Assembly: GCF_021228295.1 (NCBI RefSeq)
Contig: NZ_JAJQPD010000006.1
Coordinates: 248,001-312,000, forward strand
DNA length: 64,000 nucleotides
Direction: 5' to 3'
DNA from: Agromyces humatus
GTDB lineage: Bacteria > Actinomycetota > Actinomycetes > Actinomycetales > Microbacteriaceae
The first letter of the stretch is position 1; every line of letters begins with the position of its first letter. Positions 45,841 through 53,430 of this stretch are shown here, in pieces. Both the position numbers and the translations under genes were made by a program. Under the pieces are notes generated by a model. That model had not been told where the DNA came from. It saw nothing but the letters and a program-made list of their open reading frames with translations, and did not search any database.

Positions 45841-45891
45841 GGGGTGCTCCTCGAGGTCGGTGGTGCGTTGGTGGCGGTCGTGCGGGATCGG

Positions 45892-47082
45892 TCAGGCGTC
45901 GCGCTTGTAGAACGGCGGTTTCACGACGGACGCCGCGATGCGCGTGCCGCGGATGTCGAGGAAGAGCTCGCGGCCGACCTCGGACACCTCGGGCGACACG
46001 TATGCCATCGCGACGGGATGGCCGAGCGTCGGCGAGAGCGCGCCGCTCGTGATGACGCCGACCTTGACCGCGTCGGCACCGCCACCGTCGTACACGTCGT
46101 AGTGCGCCCGTGCCGCGCGACGGCCCTCGGCTGCGAGGCCCACGAGCACCGGGGCATCGGCCGCCTGACCCGCCTCGATCGCCTCGCGACCGACGAAGTC
46201 GCCGTCCTTCGCGAGCGCGACCACGCGACCGAGGCCCGCCTGGGCGGGTCGGATGTCGCGGCTCAGCTCGTTGCCGTACAGCGGCATGCCCGCCTCGAGG
46301 CGCAGGGTGTCGCGGCTCGCGAGCCCGCACGGCACGACGCGGGATCCGCCGGTCTCGCGCAGGCTCTCCCAGAGGCGGCCGGCGCGGTCTGGCGCGAGAT
46401 AGAGCTCGAAACCGTCTTCGCCGGTGTAGCCGGTGCGGGCGACGAGCACGGGCTCGCCCTCGAAGGTCGCGGGGAACGCCCGGTAGTACTTCAGCGCCTC
46501 GATGGCCGCGTCGAAGTCGTCGGCGTCGTTGCCCGGGCCGTCGACGCCGAAGCCGGGCGTCTCGAGCAGCACCGCGCGTGCGTCGGGCCCCTGCAGGGCG
46601 ATGAGCGCGACGTCGTCGCTCTCGTCGGAGACGATCGTGTCGAACCCTGCGGCACGCGAGCGGAGCTCATCGGCGACGACGGCCGCGTTCGACGCGTTCG
46701 CGACCACCATGTAGCGGTCGTCGCCCGTGCGGTAGACCACAAGGTCGTCGATGATGCCGCCGTCTTCGGCGAGCAGCAGCGAGTACTTCGCCTGCCCGAC
46801 CTCGATCGCCGACAGCTTTCCGGCGAGCGCGTAGTCGAGCGCCGCGGCGGCGTCGGGGCCGATGAGCACGATCTCGCCCATGTGCGAGAGGTCGAAGAGG
46901 CCCGACGTGGTGCGCACGGCGTGGTGCTCGGCGAGGTCGCTCGAGTACCGCACCGGCATCTGCCATCCGGCGAAGTCGGTGAAGCTCGCGCCGGCGGCGC
47001 GGTGCACGGCATCGAGCGGACTCAACCGCTCGACCGCCGCAGCGGATGCCTCAGGGGTGGTGGTACCGGGTTCGGGGGTCAC
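45892..47082 (-). CDS. gcvT: Aminomethyltransferase, glycine cleavage T-protein
   Basis: The 396-residue folate-dependent enzyme transfers the methylene group to tetrahydrofolate. It has SFTDFAGWQMPVRYSSDLAEHHAVRTTSGLFDLSHMGEI at residues about 30-70, where the catalytic-loop Asp lies, ARTGYTGEDGFELYL in the middle and the C-terminal GVITSGALSPTLGHPVAMAYV. GTG 47082 with CTGGAG upstream is the only sensible start. A nearby ATG (about 47142) is part of the conserved 3' end of the riboswitch, so longer starts are excluded. Confidence 0.95.
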   Translation of the reverse strand: MTPEPGTTTPEASAAAVERLSPLDAVHRAAGASFTDFAGWQMPVRYSSDLAEHHAVRTTSGLFDLSHMGEIVLIGPDAAAALDYALAGKLSAIEVGQAKYSLLLAEDGGIIDDLVVYRTGDDRYMVVANASNAAVVADELRSRAAGFDTIVSDESDDVALIALQGPDARAVLLETPGFGVDGPGNDADDFDAAIEALKYYRAFPATFEGEPVLVARTGYTGEDGFELYLAPDRAGRLWESLRETGGSRVVPCGLASRDTLRLEAGMPLYGNELSRDIRPAQAGLGRVVALAKDGDFVGREAIEAGQAADAPVLVGLAAEGRRAARAHYDVYDGGGADAVKVGVITSGALSPTLGHPVAMAYVSPEVSEVGRELFLDIRGTRIAASVVKPPFYKRDA

Positions 47083-47129
47083 GAGTTCTCCAGACGTGCC
47101 TGTCGCGCGGCGGTCGCCGCTTGAGAACT

Positions 47130-47320
47130 CCCCCTCTGTCATGAGCCTGAGAGTTTCACGCAGCTGCGCTTTCACCGTGGGCGGAGCGTCGCTCGCGCGA
47201 CGCTCACTTTTCAGAGCGGCCTCGTCATCGCGGTGTGTGTGACCTGAGAGATTGGCGGGGAGGCTTGCTCCTTCGGTGCCGGCCAGTGCTGTTCTCGAGT
47301 ACCGCCCGGCTCTCCCGCGA
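47130..47320 (-). promoter_or_regulatory. Tandem glycine riboswitch in front of gcvT
   Basis: Read on the minus strand, the first aptamer begins GCGGGAGAGCC, contains CACCGAAGGAGCAA and closes with CAATCTCTCAGGTC. The second runs through GCTCTGAAAAGTGAGC and CACGGTGAAAGCGC and closes with AACTCTCAGGCTCATGACAGAGGGGG. These are the conserved words of the two cooperative aptamers of glycine riboswitches. The gcvT start lies about 48 bases beyond, so glycine probably turns the operon on. Confidence 0.9.
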
Positions 47321-47354
47321 CGCGTCGATGGCCCGGTATGAGGTTGTACCGCCG

Positions 47355-47360
47355 ATCCTA
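47355..47360 (-). promoter_or_regulatory. -10 box of the gcvTHP operon
   Basis: TAGGAT on the minus strand, about 35-40 bases upstream of the first aptamer. This is the right position to transcribe the whole riboswitch. Confidence 0.5.
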
Positions 47361-47486
47361 GCAGCGACGGATGCTCGTCCGGTCGGCCGGGCTGATCGGC
47401 GGCGAACGGCAGGTGAACCGGTCGCCCGGTGCGGCCGAGTCCTGCCTGACACCCGCGAACGCCACGACGCCGGTCGCGTCATGCAG

Positions 47487-47516
47487 TTGGTGTTCGGGTC
47501 ACGATGACTGTAAGCT
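47487..47516 (+). promoter_or_regulatory. Promoter of the nrtR-nad operon
   Basis: TTGGTG (47487-47492), 18-nt spacer, TAAGCT (47511-47516). The upstream operator occupies this spacer. The leader is about 45 nt. Confidence 0.45.
47493..47513. promoter_or_regulatory. NrtR-type operator O1 (imperfect)
   Basis: TTCGGGTCA-CGA-TGACTGTAA is a degenerate copy of the perfect palindrome at 47532. It covers the promoter spacer and the first bases of the -10 box. Confidence 0.55.
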
Positions 47517-47531
47517 GCTCGCAGGCCGAGG

Positions 47532-47552
47532 TTCGAGTCATCCTGACTCGAA
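47532..47552. promoter_or_regulatory. NrtR-type operator O2 (perfect palindrome)
   Basis: TTCGAGTCA-TCC-TGACTCGAA, 9-bp perfect arms, centred 39 bases after O1 and ending 15 bases before ATG 47568. This is just downstream of the expected transcription start. Confidence 0.7.
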
Positions 47553-47567
47553 GAATGGAGGTGACGG

Positions 47568-48272
47568 ATGCCGCATCACGACGGCGCACCCGTGCGCCTC
47601 GCCGTCTCGACCGTGATCTTCGCCCTGCGTCCCGACCACACCGGGCTCCCCGTGCTCTGGACCCCGCTCGTGCGCCGTACCGTCGAACCCCACCTCGGCC
47701 TCTGGGCACTGCCCGGCGGGTGGCTGCCACCCAATGAGGAGCTCGAGGCCGCGGCCGCCCGCACGCTGCGCGCCACGACCGGCCTGGCTCCGAACTATCT
47801 CGAGCAGCTCTACACCTTCGGGGAGGTCGACCGCTCGCCCGACGCCCGCGTCGTCTCGGTCGTGTACTGGGCACTCGTGCAGAGCGATGAGGCCGCGCAG
47901 GCGACCGCGGGCCCGAATGTGCGCTGGGTCCCGGCCGACACGATGCCCGGGCTCGCGTTCGACCACAACCGCATCGTCGAGTACGCGTTGTGGCGCCTGC
48001 GCACGAAGGTCGAGTACGCCGAACTCGCGCACGCGCTCCTCGGTGCGACGTTCACCCTCGCCGAGCTCCGCGAGGTCTACGAGGTGGTGCTCCAGCGCCG
48101 GCTCGATCCCGCCAACTTCCGGCGCACGATGATCGCGTCGGGCCGGCTGCGCGAGACCGGCGAGCACGTCTCCGGCGCACCGCACCGACCACCCAAGCTC
48201 TACCGCTACGAGACCGCCGCATCGACGGCGCAGACCCGCGAACCGTTCATGAAAGAGAGGCCAGCATCATGA
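47568..48272 (+). CDS. nrtR: NrtR, Nudix-domain repressor of NAD synthesis
   Basis: The 234-residue protein has an N-terminal Nudix-fold sensor (RLAVSTVIFALR..., LWALPGGWLPPNEELEAAAARTLRATTGL). The catalytic REXXEE of the Nudix box is degenerate, so it should bind but not hydrolyse an ADP-ribose-like ligand. A C-terminal winged helix follows (FTLAELREVYEVVLQRRLDPANFRRTMIASGRLRETGE). This is the NrtR architecture: ADP-ribose relieves repression of NAD genes. It is the first gene of the nad operon, overlaps nadA by ATGA and has two operators upstream. GGAGG precedes the ATG by 7 nt. Confidence 0.92.
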   Translation: MPHHDGAPVRLAVSTVIFALRPDHTGLPVLWTPLVRRTVEPHLGLWALPGGWLPPNEELEAAAARTLRATTGLAPNYLEQLYTFGEVDRSPDARVVSVVYWALVQSDEAAQATAGPNVRWVPADTMPGLAFDHNRIVEYALWRLRTKVEYAELAHALLGATFTLAELREVYEVVLQRRLDPANFRRTMIASGRLRETGEHVSGAPHRPPKLYRYETAASTAQTREPFMKERPAS

Positions 48273-49678
48273 ACCCCACGATCGAGCAGACCCGAGCCGC
48301 GGCATCCGTCGACCGCACCATCCAGCTCATCGCCCAGGGCGCGACGACCGGCGAAGCGTGCACGCCCGACCTCGCGAAGGCGCCGTGGGAGTTCGACGCC
48401 GGCCCCGCGGGGTACGGCCCCGGGTCGTCGATGGGCGACGTGATCCCCACCGGTTCGCCGCGCCAGGGCGCCCTCCCAGAGGCATACCGCACCGCCTCGA
48501 ACGATGACCTGCACGCGCGCATCCGCGCCGCGAAGGCGACGCTCGGCGACCGGGTCGTCGTGCTCGGCCACTTCTACCAGCGCGACGAGGTCATCGAGCA
48601 CGCCGACTTCGTGGGCGACTCGTTCCAGCTCGCGAACGCCGCGCTCTCGCGGCCCGACGCCGAGGCGATCGTCTTCTGCGGCGTGCACTTCATGGCCGAG
48701 ACCGCCGATCTGCTCTCGACCCCCGAGCAGTCCGTGATCCTGCCGAACCTCGCCGCGGGCTGCTCGATGGCCGACATGGCCGACGAGTCGAGCGTCGAGG
48801 AGTGCTGGGAGCAACTCGAGTCGGTCTACGGCGACCTCGCCGCGACCGACGCCGACGGCCGGGTGCCGGTCATCCCCGTCACCTACATGAACTCATCGGC
48901 GGCGCTCAAGGGCTTCGTCGGGCGGCACGGCGGCATCGTCTGCACCTCGTCGAACGCCAAGACGGTGCTCGAGTGGGCGTTCGAGCGTGGGCAGCGCGTG
49001 CTGTTCTTCCCCGACCAGCACCTCGGCCGCAACACGGCGAAGGCCATGGGCGTGCCGCTCTCGCAGATGCCGATGTGGAATCCGCGTAGGGCGCTCGGCG
49101 GCAACTCCTCGTCAGATCTCGACGATGCCCGCGTCATCCTGTGGCACGGCTTCTGCTCGGTGCACAAGCGCTTCACGGTCGACCAGATCGCCGCCGCTCG
49201 CGAGTCGCACCCCGGCGTGCAGGTCATCGTGCACCCCGAGTGCCCGATGCCGGTCGTCGATGCAGCGGATGCCGCGGGGTCGACCGACTTCATCGTCAAG
49301 GCCATCCAGGCCGCGCCCGCCGGTTCGACCTTCGCGATCGGCACCGAGATCAACCTCGTGCAGCGGCTCGCGGCCGAGTACCCGCAGCACGAGATCTTCT
49401 GCCTCGACCCCGTGGTGTGCCCGTGCTCGACGATGTACCGCATCCACCCCGGCTACCTCGCCTGGGTGCTCGAAGAGCTCGTCGGAGGTCGCGTCGTGAA
49501 CCGGATCACCGTGCCGGCCGACGTCGCCGACCCCGCTCGGCTCGCCCTCGAGCGCATGCTCGCGGCCAAGCCCGCCCCCGTCGGTCGAGTGGCGCCGAAC
49601 GCGCGAATCGAGACCCCCGACGCGGGTGTCGATACGCTCGCCGGCGCTCGCTTCTCGACCGACGAGTCCGGAGCCTGA
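48269..49678 (+). CDS. nadA: Quinolinate synthase
   Basis: The 469-residue [4Fe-4S] enzyme condenses iminoaspartate with dihydroxyacetone phosphate. The three cluster cysteines are visible in VFCGVHFMAETADLL, GGIVCTSSNAKTVLEWAF and VVCPCSTMYRIHPGY. VVVLGHFYQRDEVIEHADFVGDSFQLA and PDQHLGRNTA are substrate motifs. The enzyme proper appears to end near LALERMLAAKPAP; the last about 30 residues (VGRVAPNARIETPDAGVDTL...) are encoded by a palindromic repeat read in frame. It overlaps nrtR by ATGA and is followed by nadB after one base. Confidence 0.95.
   Translation: MNPTIEQTRAAASVDRTIQLIAQGATTGEACTPDLAKAPWEFDAGPAGYGPGSSMGDVIPTGSPRQGALPEAYRTASNDDLHARIRAAKATLGDRVVVLGHFYQRDEVIEHADFVGDSFQLANAALSRPDAEAIVFCGVHFMAETADLLSTPEQSVILPNLAAGCSMADMADESSVEECWEQLESVYGDLAATDADGRVPVIPVTYMNSSAALKGFVGRHGGIVCTSSNAKTVLEWAFERGQRVLFFPDQHLGRNTAKAMGVPLSQMPMWNPRRALGGNSSSDLDDARVILWHGFCSVHKRFTVDQIAAARESHPGVQVIVHPECPMPVVDAADAAGSTDFIVKAIQAAPAGSTFAIGTEINLVQRLAAEYPQHEIFCLDPVVCPCSTMYRIHPGYLAWVLEELVGGRVVNRITVPADVADPARLALERMLAAKPAPVGRVAPNARIETPDAGVDTLAGARFSTDESGA
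49580..49663. repeat. CTCGAC palindromic element read through in nadA 3' end
   Basis: The outer arms GTCGGTCGAG (49580-49589) and CTCGACCGAC (49654-49663) are perfect inverses, with looser pairing inside (CGAATCGAGAC, GTCGATACG). It encodes the nonconserved C-terminus of NadA. It belongs to the same family as the elements at 8606 and 19441. Confidence 0.65.
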
Positions 49679-49679
49679 G

Positions 49680-51257
49680 ATGACCCGCGTGCTCGTCGTC
49701 GGCGGCGGCATCGGCGGCCTCTGGACCGCGGTGAAGGCGGCCGATGGCGGCTTCGACGTCGAGCTCGTCACGAAGACCGAGCTGGCCGAGACGAACACCC
49801 GCTACGCACAGGGCGGCATCGCCGCGGCGCTGTTCCCCGACGACTCGGCCGACCGGCACTTCGCCGACACGCTCGAGGCCGGGGCCGGGCTCGCCGACCC
49901 CGCCGCGGTTCGGGTGCTGTGCGACGAGGGCCCGGCGCGGGTGCGCGACCTGATCCGCTTCGGCGTCGAGTTCGACCGCGGCGAGTCGGGGCTCGAACGC
50001 GGCCTCGAGGCGGCGCACTCGCGCCCGCGCATCCTGCACGCGGGCGGCGATGCCACCGGCGCGGCGATCGAGTCGGCCCTCGTGGCGACCGTGCGGCGAC
50101 GCGCGGTGCGCATCGCCGAACGCACGATGCTCGTCGACCTCGTCGTCGAGCACGGCACGGTCGTCGGCGCCCGGCTGCTCGACGAGCACGGCTCGATCAC
50201 CGAGCATCGTGCCGACGCGGTCGTGCTCGCCACCGGCGGCAGTGGATGCCTCTACCGGCATACGACGAATCCCGCGGTCGCGACGGGAGACGGCGGGGCC
50301 GCCGCCTGGCGCGCCGGTGCTCAGGTCGCCGACCTCGAGTTCACCCAGTTCCACCCCACGGCGCTCGCGGCGCCCGGCACCCCGCTCATCTCCGAGGCCG
50401 TGCGCGGCGAGGGTGCGGTGCTGCGCGACCGCGACGGCCGGCGCTTCATGCTCGACGTGCACCCCGACGCCGAGCTCGCCCCGCGCGACGTCGTCGCCCG
50501 CGCGGTCTGGCGGACGATGGCCGAGCAGGGCGGTGCCCCCGTGCTGCTCGACGCCACGGCACTCGGCGCCCGGTTCCTCGCCAGGCGGTTCCCCGGCCTC
50601 GACGCCGTCGTGCGCGGCGCGGGCTTCGACTGGTCGCGCGAGCCCGTTCCCATCACGCCGGCCGCGCACTACGCGATGGGCGGCGTGGTCACCGACCTCG
50701 ACGGGCGCACGAGCCTGCCCGGGCTCTACGCCGTCGGCGAGACCGCCCGCACGGGCGTGCACGGCGCCAACCGGCTGGCCTCGAACTCCCTGCTCGAGGC
50801 AGCCGTCTTCGCCGACCGCGCGGCCCGGGCCCTCGTTGCGGGCCGCGCCCCTGCTCCGACCCTGTCTGCCGGATCAGGGGATTTGCGCCGACACGCCATA
50901 CGCCGACCCGCCCACGACGGCGTGTCGCCAGAATCCCCTGATCGAGCAGACACCAGCATGAGCACCGTCGACCGCGAGCGGTTGCGGGAGCTGATGTGGG
51001 TGAGGGTCGGGCTCGAGCGCGACGCGGCGGGGCTCGCCGCGACATCCGCTCGCCTCGATGCCTGGCGGGCGCCCGACGTGCGCGACCGGCGCACCGCCGA
51101 GGATCGCAACCTGCTCGATCTCGCCCGGCTCACCGTCGCGGCCGCGATCGCGCGCCACGGGAGCGTGGGCGCGCACTTCCGAACGGATGACCCGGCCGAG
51201 GCCGCCTCGCCGGCGGCCCCCGCAGCATCCGTCGCACCCGAACTGGAGGCCGCCTGA
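49680..51257 (+). CDS. nadB: L-aspartate oxidase with hairpin-encoded insert
   Basis: The 525-residue flavoprotein makes iminoaspartate for NadA. It has VLVVGGGIGGLWTAVKAAD (FAD dinucleotide motif), TNTRYAQGGIAAALFPDDS, LEFTQFHPTAL, ISEAVRGEGAVL and ETARTGVHGANRLASNSLLEA. The C-terminal helical domain resumes at DRERLRELMWVRVGLERDAAGL. Between the domains (residues about 395-425: LSAGSGDLRRHAIRRPAHDG...) the DNA is a near-perfect inverted repeat translated in frame, a low-complexity linker absent from usual NadB. The last codon overlaps the nadC start (TGATG). Confidence 0.95.
   Translation: MTRVLVVGGGIGGLWTAVKAADGGFDVELVTKTELAETNTRYAQGGIAAALFPDDSADRHFADTLEAGAGLADPAAVRVLCDEGPARVRDLIRFGVEFDRGESGLERGLEAAHSRPRILHAGGDATGAAIESALVATVRRRAVRIAERTMLVDLVVEHGTVVGARLLDEHGSITEHRADAVVLATGGSGCLYRHTTNPAVATGDGGAAAWRAGAQVADLEFTQFHPTALAAPGTPLISEAVRGEGAVLRDRDGRRFMLDVHPDAELAPRDVVARAVWRTMAEQGGAPVLLDATALGARFLARRFPGLDAVVRGAGFDWSREPVPITPAAHYAMGGVVTDLDGRTSLPGLYAVGETARTGVHGANRLASNSLLEAAVFADRAARALVAGRAPAPTLSAGSGDLRRHAIRRPAHDGVSPESPDRADTSMSTVDRERLRELMWVRVGLERDAAGLAATSARLDAWRAPDVRDRRTAEDRNLLDLARLTVAAAIARHGSVGAHFRTDDPAEAASPAAPAASVAPELEAA
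50865..50950. repeat. Palindromic element inserted in frame in nadB
   Basis: The left arm TCTGC-N2-GATCAGGGGATT then CGACACGCC (50865-50897) is matched on the other strand by TCTGC-N2-GATCAGGGGATT then CGACACGCC (50950-50918). A loop of about 20 nt separates them. It lies exactly at the boundary between the flavin and helical domains of NadB and keeps the frame open. Confidence 0.85.
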
Positions 51258-52129
51258 TGACCGACGCCCGCGAGATCGACCGCATCGTCGGCGCCGCACT
51301 CGACGAGGACGCGCCGTGGGGCGACCTCACCTCCGAGACGCTCATCCCGGCCGATGCGACCGCCACCGCACAGCTCGTCGCGCGCGAGGCCGGTGTGCTC
51401 AGCGGCGTCGACGTGTTCGCCGCGGCGTTCCGCCTCGTCGACCCGCGCATCGCGGTCGAGGCGCTCGCGCGCGACGGCGAGCCGTTCGAGGCCGGCGCGA
51501 CCCTCGCCCGAGTCGAGGGTCCGGCCCGGGGCATCCTGCACGCCGAGCGCATCGGGCTGAACCTGCTGCAGCGCATGTCGGGCATCGCCACGCTGACGGC
51601 CTCCTACGTCGCCGCGGCAGCGGGCACGCGCGCCCGTATCGTCGATACCCGCAAGACCACGCCCGGTCTGCGCAGCCTCGAGCGGCAGGCCGTGCGCGAC
51701 GGCGGCGGCCGCAACCACCGCCGGTCGCTCTCCGACGCGGTCATGGCGAAGGACAACCATCTCGCCGTGCTCACCGCGGGCGGGCAGGATCTCGCGACCG
51801 CCCTGCTCGCGGCGCGCGAGCGGATGCCCCACACGGCGCACCTCGAGGTCGAGGTCGATCGCCTCGACCAGGTCGAGGCGGTGCTCGCCGGCGGAGCCGA
51901 CACGGTCATGCTCGACAACTTCGGCCTCGACGATCTGCGGCGCGGCGTCGAGCTCATCGCCGGCCGCGCGGTGGTCGAGGCGTCGGGCGGGGTCACCCTC
52001 GACACGGTCGGCGCGATCGCCGCGACCGGGGTCGACGTCATCTCGGTCGGCGCCCTCACGCACTCGGTTCGCTCGCTCGACCTCGGGCTCGACGTCGTCG
52101 TCGAGGCGGAACCCGCGGGGCAGTCATGA
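51257..52129 (+). CDS. nadC: Nicotinate-nucleotide pyrophosphorylase (carboxylating)
   Basis: The 290-residue quinolinate phosphoribosyltransferase uses PRPP to make nicotinate mononucleotide. It has DEDAPWGDLTSETLIP at the start, HAERIGLNLLQRMSGIATLTASYV, the basic substrate pocket DTRKTTPGLRSLERQAVRDGGGRNHRRSLSDAVMAKDNHL, EVEVDRLDQVEAVLAGGADTVMLDNF and the phosphate loop EASGGVTLDTVGAIAATGVDVISVGALTHS. It completes the aspartate-to-NAMN route with nadA and nadB. Its stop overlaps the cysteine desulfurase start by ATGA. Confidence 0.96.
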   Translation: MTDAREIDRIVGAALDEDAPWGDLTSETLIPADATATAQLVAREAGVLSGVDVFAAAFRLVDPRIAVEALARDGEPFEAGATLARVEGPARGILHAERIGLNLLQRMSGIATLTASYVAAAAGTRARIVDTRKTTPGLRSLERQAVRDGGGRNHRRSLSDAVMAKDNHLAVLTAGGQDLATALLAARERMPHTAHLEVEVDRLDQVEAVLAGGADTVMLDNFGLDDLRRGVELIAGRAVVEASGGVTLDTVGAIAATGVDVISVGALTHSVRSLDLGLDVVVEAEPAGQS

Positions 52130-53268
52130 TCTTCCTCGACCACGCCGCCACCACGCCCGTGCGCCGTGAGGCGCTCGAGGCGATGTGGCCCTACCTCTCG
52201 GGTGCGTTCGGCAACCCGTCGAGCAGTCACGGGCTCGGCGACGAGGCGGCGCGGGCGCTCGCGGCCGCCCGCGCCGCGGTCGCCGCCGTCGTCGGCCGCC
52301 GGCCCGGCGACGTCGTCTTCACCAGCGGCGGCACCGAGGCCGACAACCTCGCGGTGAAGGGCCTCTCGCTCGCGAACCCGCGCGGCCGCCACCTGGTCGT
52401 CTCGCCGATCGAGCACGAGGCGGTGCTCGAGTCGGCGGCGTACCTCGCGCGGGTGCACGGCTTCGAGGTGTCCGCGGTCGAGGTCGACGCGGGCGGAGTC
52501 GTGCGCCCCGAGGCGCTCGCCCAGGTCGTCCGGCCCGACACGACGCTCGTCTCGGTGCAGTTCGCGAACAACGAGATCGGCACGGTGCAGCCCGTCGCCG
52601 AGCTCGCCGCGATCGCCCGCGCTGCGGGCGCACTGATGCACACCGACGCGGTGCAGGCCGCGGGCTGGCTGCCGCTCTCGCTCGACGCGCTCGGCGTCGA
52701 TGCGCTCTCGCTCGCCGGTCACAAGGTCGGTGCACCGAAGGGCACCGGCGCCCTCATCGTGCGCGGCCGGCTGCCCCTCGAACCGGTGCTGCACGGCGGC
52801 GGACAGGAGCGCGGCCGCCGCTCAGGCACCGAGAACGTGGCCGGTGCGGTGGCGTTCGCGACGGCGCTCCGCCTGGCAGAGAGCGAGCGAGCGGATGCCG
52901 CGACCCGCGTCGCGGCGCTCGGCGCGCGCCTGACGCAGTCGGTCGGCAACGGGGTGCCCGGCGCCACCCTCACCGGCGATCCCGTCGACCGGCTGCCCGG
53001 CACCGTGTCGTTCGTCTTCCCCGGCACGAGCGGCGAGGCGGTGCTGCTCGAGCTCGAGCGCGACGGCGTCGTGTGCTCGAGCGGTTCGGCGTGCGCGGCG
53101 GGCAGCGACGAGCCCTCGCACGTGCTCACCGCCATCGGGATTCCGGCCGAACTCGCGCAGACCGCCGTGCGCTTCACGCTCGGCGCCGAGACCACCGCCG
53201 ACGAGATCGACGCAGCAGGAGCATCCGTCGCCCGTGCGGTGTCGGCGGTGCGCGGTATCGTCGCCTGA
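52126..53268 (+). CDS. Cysteine desulfurase (NifS/IscS type), NAD-operon paralogue
   Basis: The 380-residue PLP enzyme begins MIFLDHAATTPVRREALEAM. It has FTSGGTEADNLAVKGL, the Schiff-base Lys in SLAGHKVGAPKGTGAL, HGGGQERGRRSGTENVAGAVA and the active-site Cys loop VVCSSGSACAAGSDEPSHVL. It mobilises sulfur for Fe-S clusters. Placement as last gene of nadA-nadB-nadC suggests it serves the [4Fe-4S] cluster of NadA, as proposed for NifS next to nad genes in Bacillus. A hairpin follows the stop. Confidence 0.94.
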   Translation: MIFLDHAATTPVRREALEAMWPYLSGAFGNPSSSHGLGDEAARALAAARAAVAAVVGRRPGDVVFTSGGTEADNLAVKGLSLANPRGRHLVVSPIEHEAVLESAAYLARVHGFEVSAVEVDAGGVVRPEALAQVVRPDTTLVSVQFANNEIGTVQPVAELAAIARAAGALMHTDAVQAAGWLPLSLDALGVDALSLAGHKVGAPKGTGALIVRGRLPLEPVLHGGGQERGRRSGTENVAGAVAFATALRLAESERADAATRVAALGARLTQSVGNGVPGATLTGDPVDRLPGTVSFVFPGTSGEAVLLELERDGVVCSSGSACAAGSDEPSHVLTAIGIPAELAQTAVRFTLGAETTADEIDAAGASVARAVSAVRGIVA

Positions 53269-53290
53269 CGCGTTGCTGAAGCAGCGCCGC

Positions 53291-53329
53291 GATCCGCGAG
53301 ATCCATGCATGCCGATGGAGCTCGCGATC
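53291..53329 (+). terminator. Terminator of the nad operon
   Basis: CGCGAGATCCAT (53295-53306) and ATGGAGCTCGCG (53315-53326) pair with one mismatch, extended by GATC/GATC at the base. It lies 26 bases after the desulfurase stop. Confidence 0.65.
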
Positions 53330-53430
53330 TGGGAATACCGGGTCTCACGGCTCGGGTTGTCACATCTGTTCGACTGAATCAGACACGCTTCCGGCGCAGC
53401 AGCGCGCCGACATCGATTGGACCCTCTTCC

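Noticed and set aside
47532-47552. tRNA T-arm-like GGTTCGAGTC
   Set aside because: It is part of a perfect palindrome with no acceptor, D or anticodon arm around it. It is better explained as a repressor operator.
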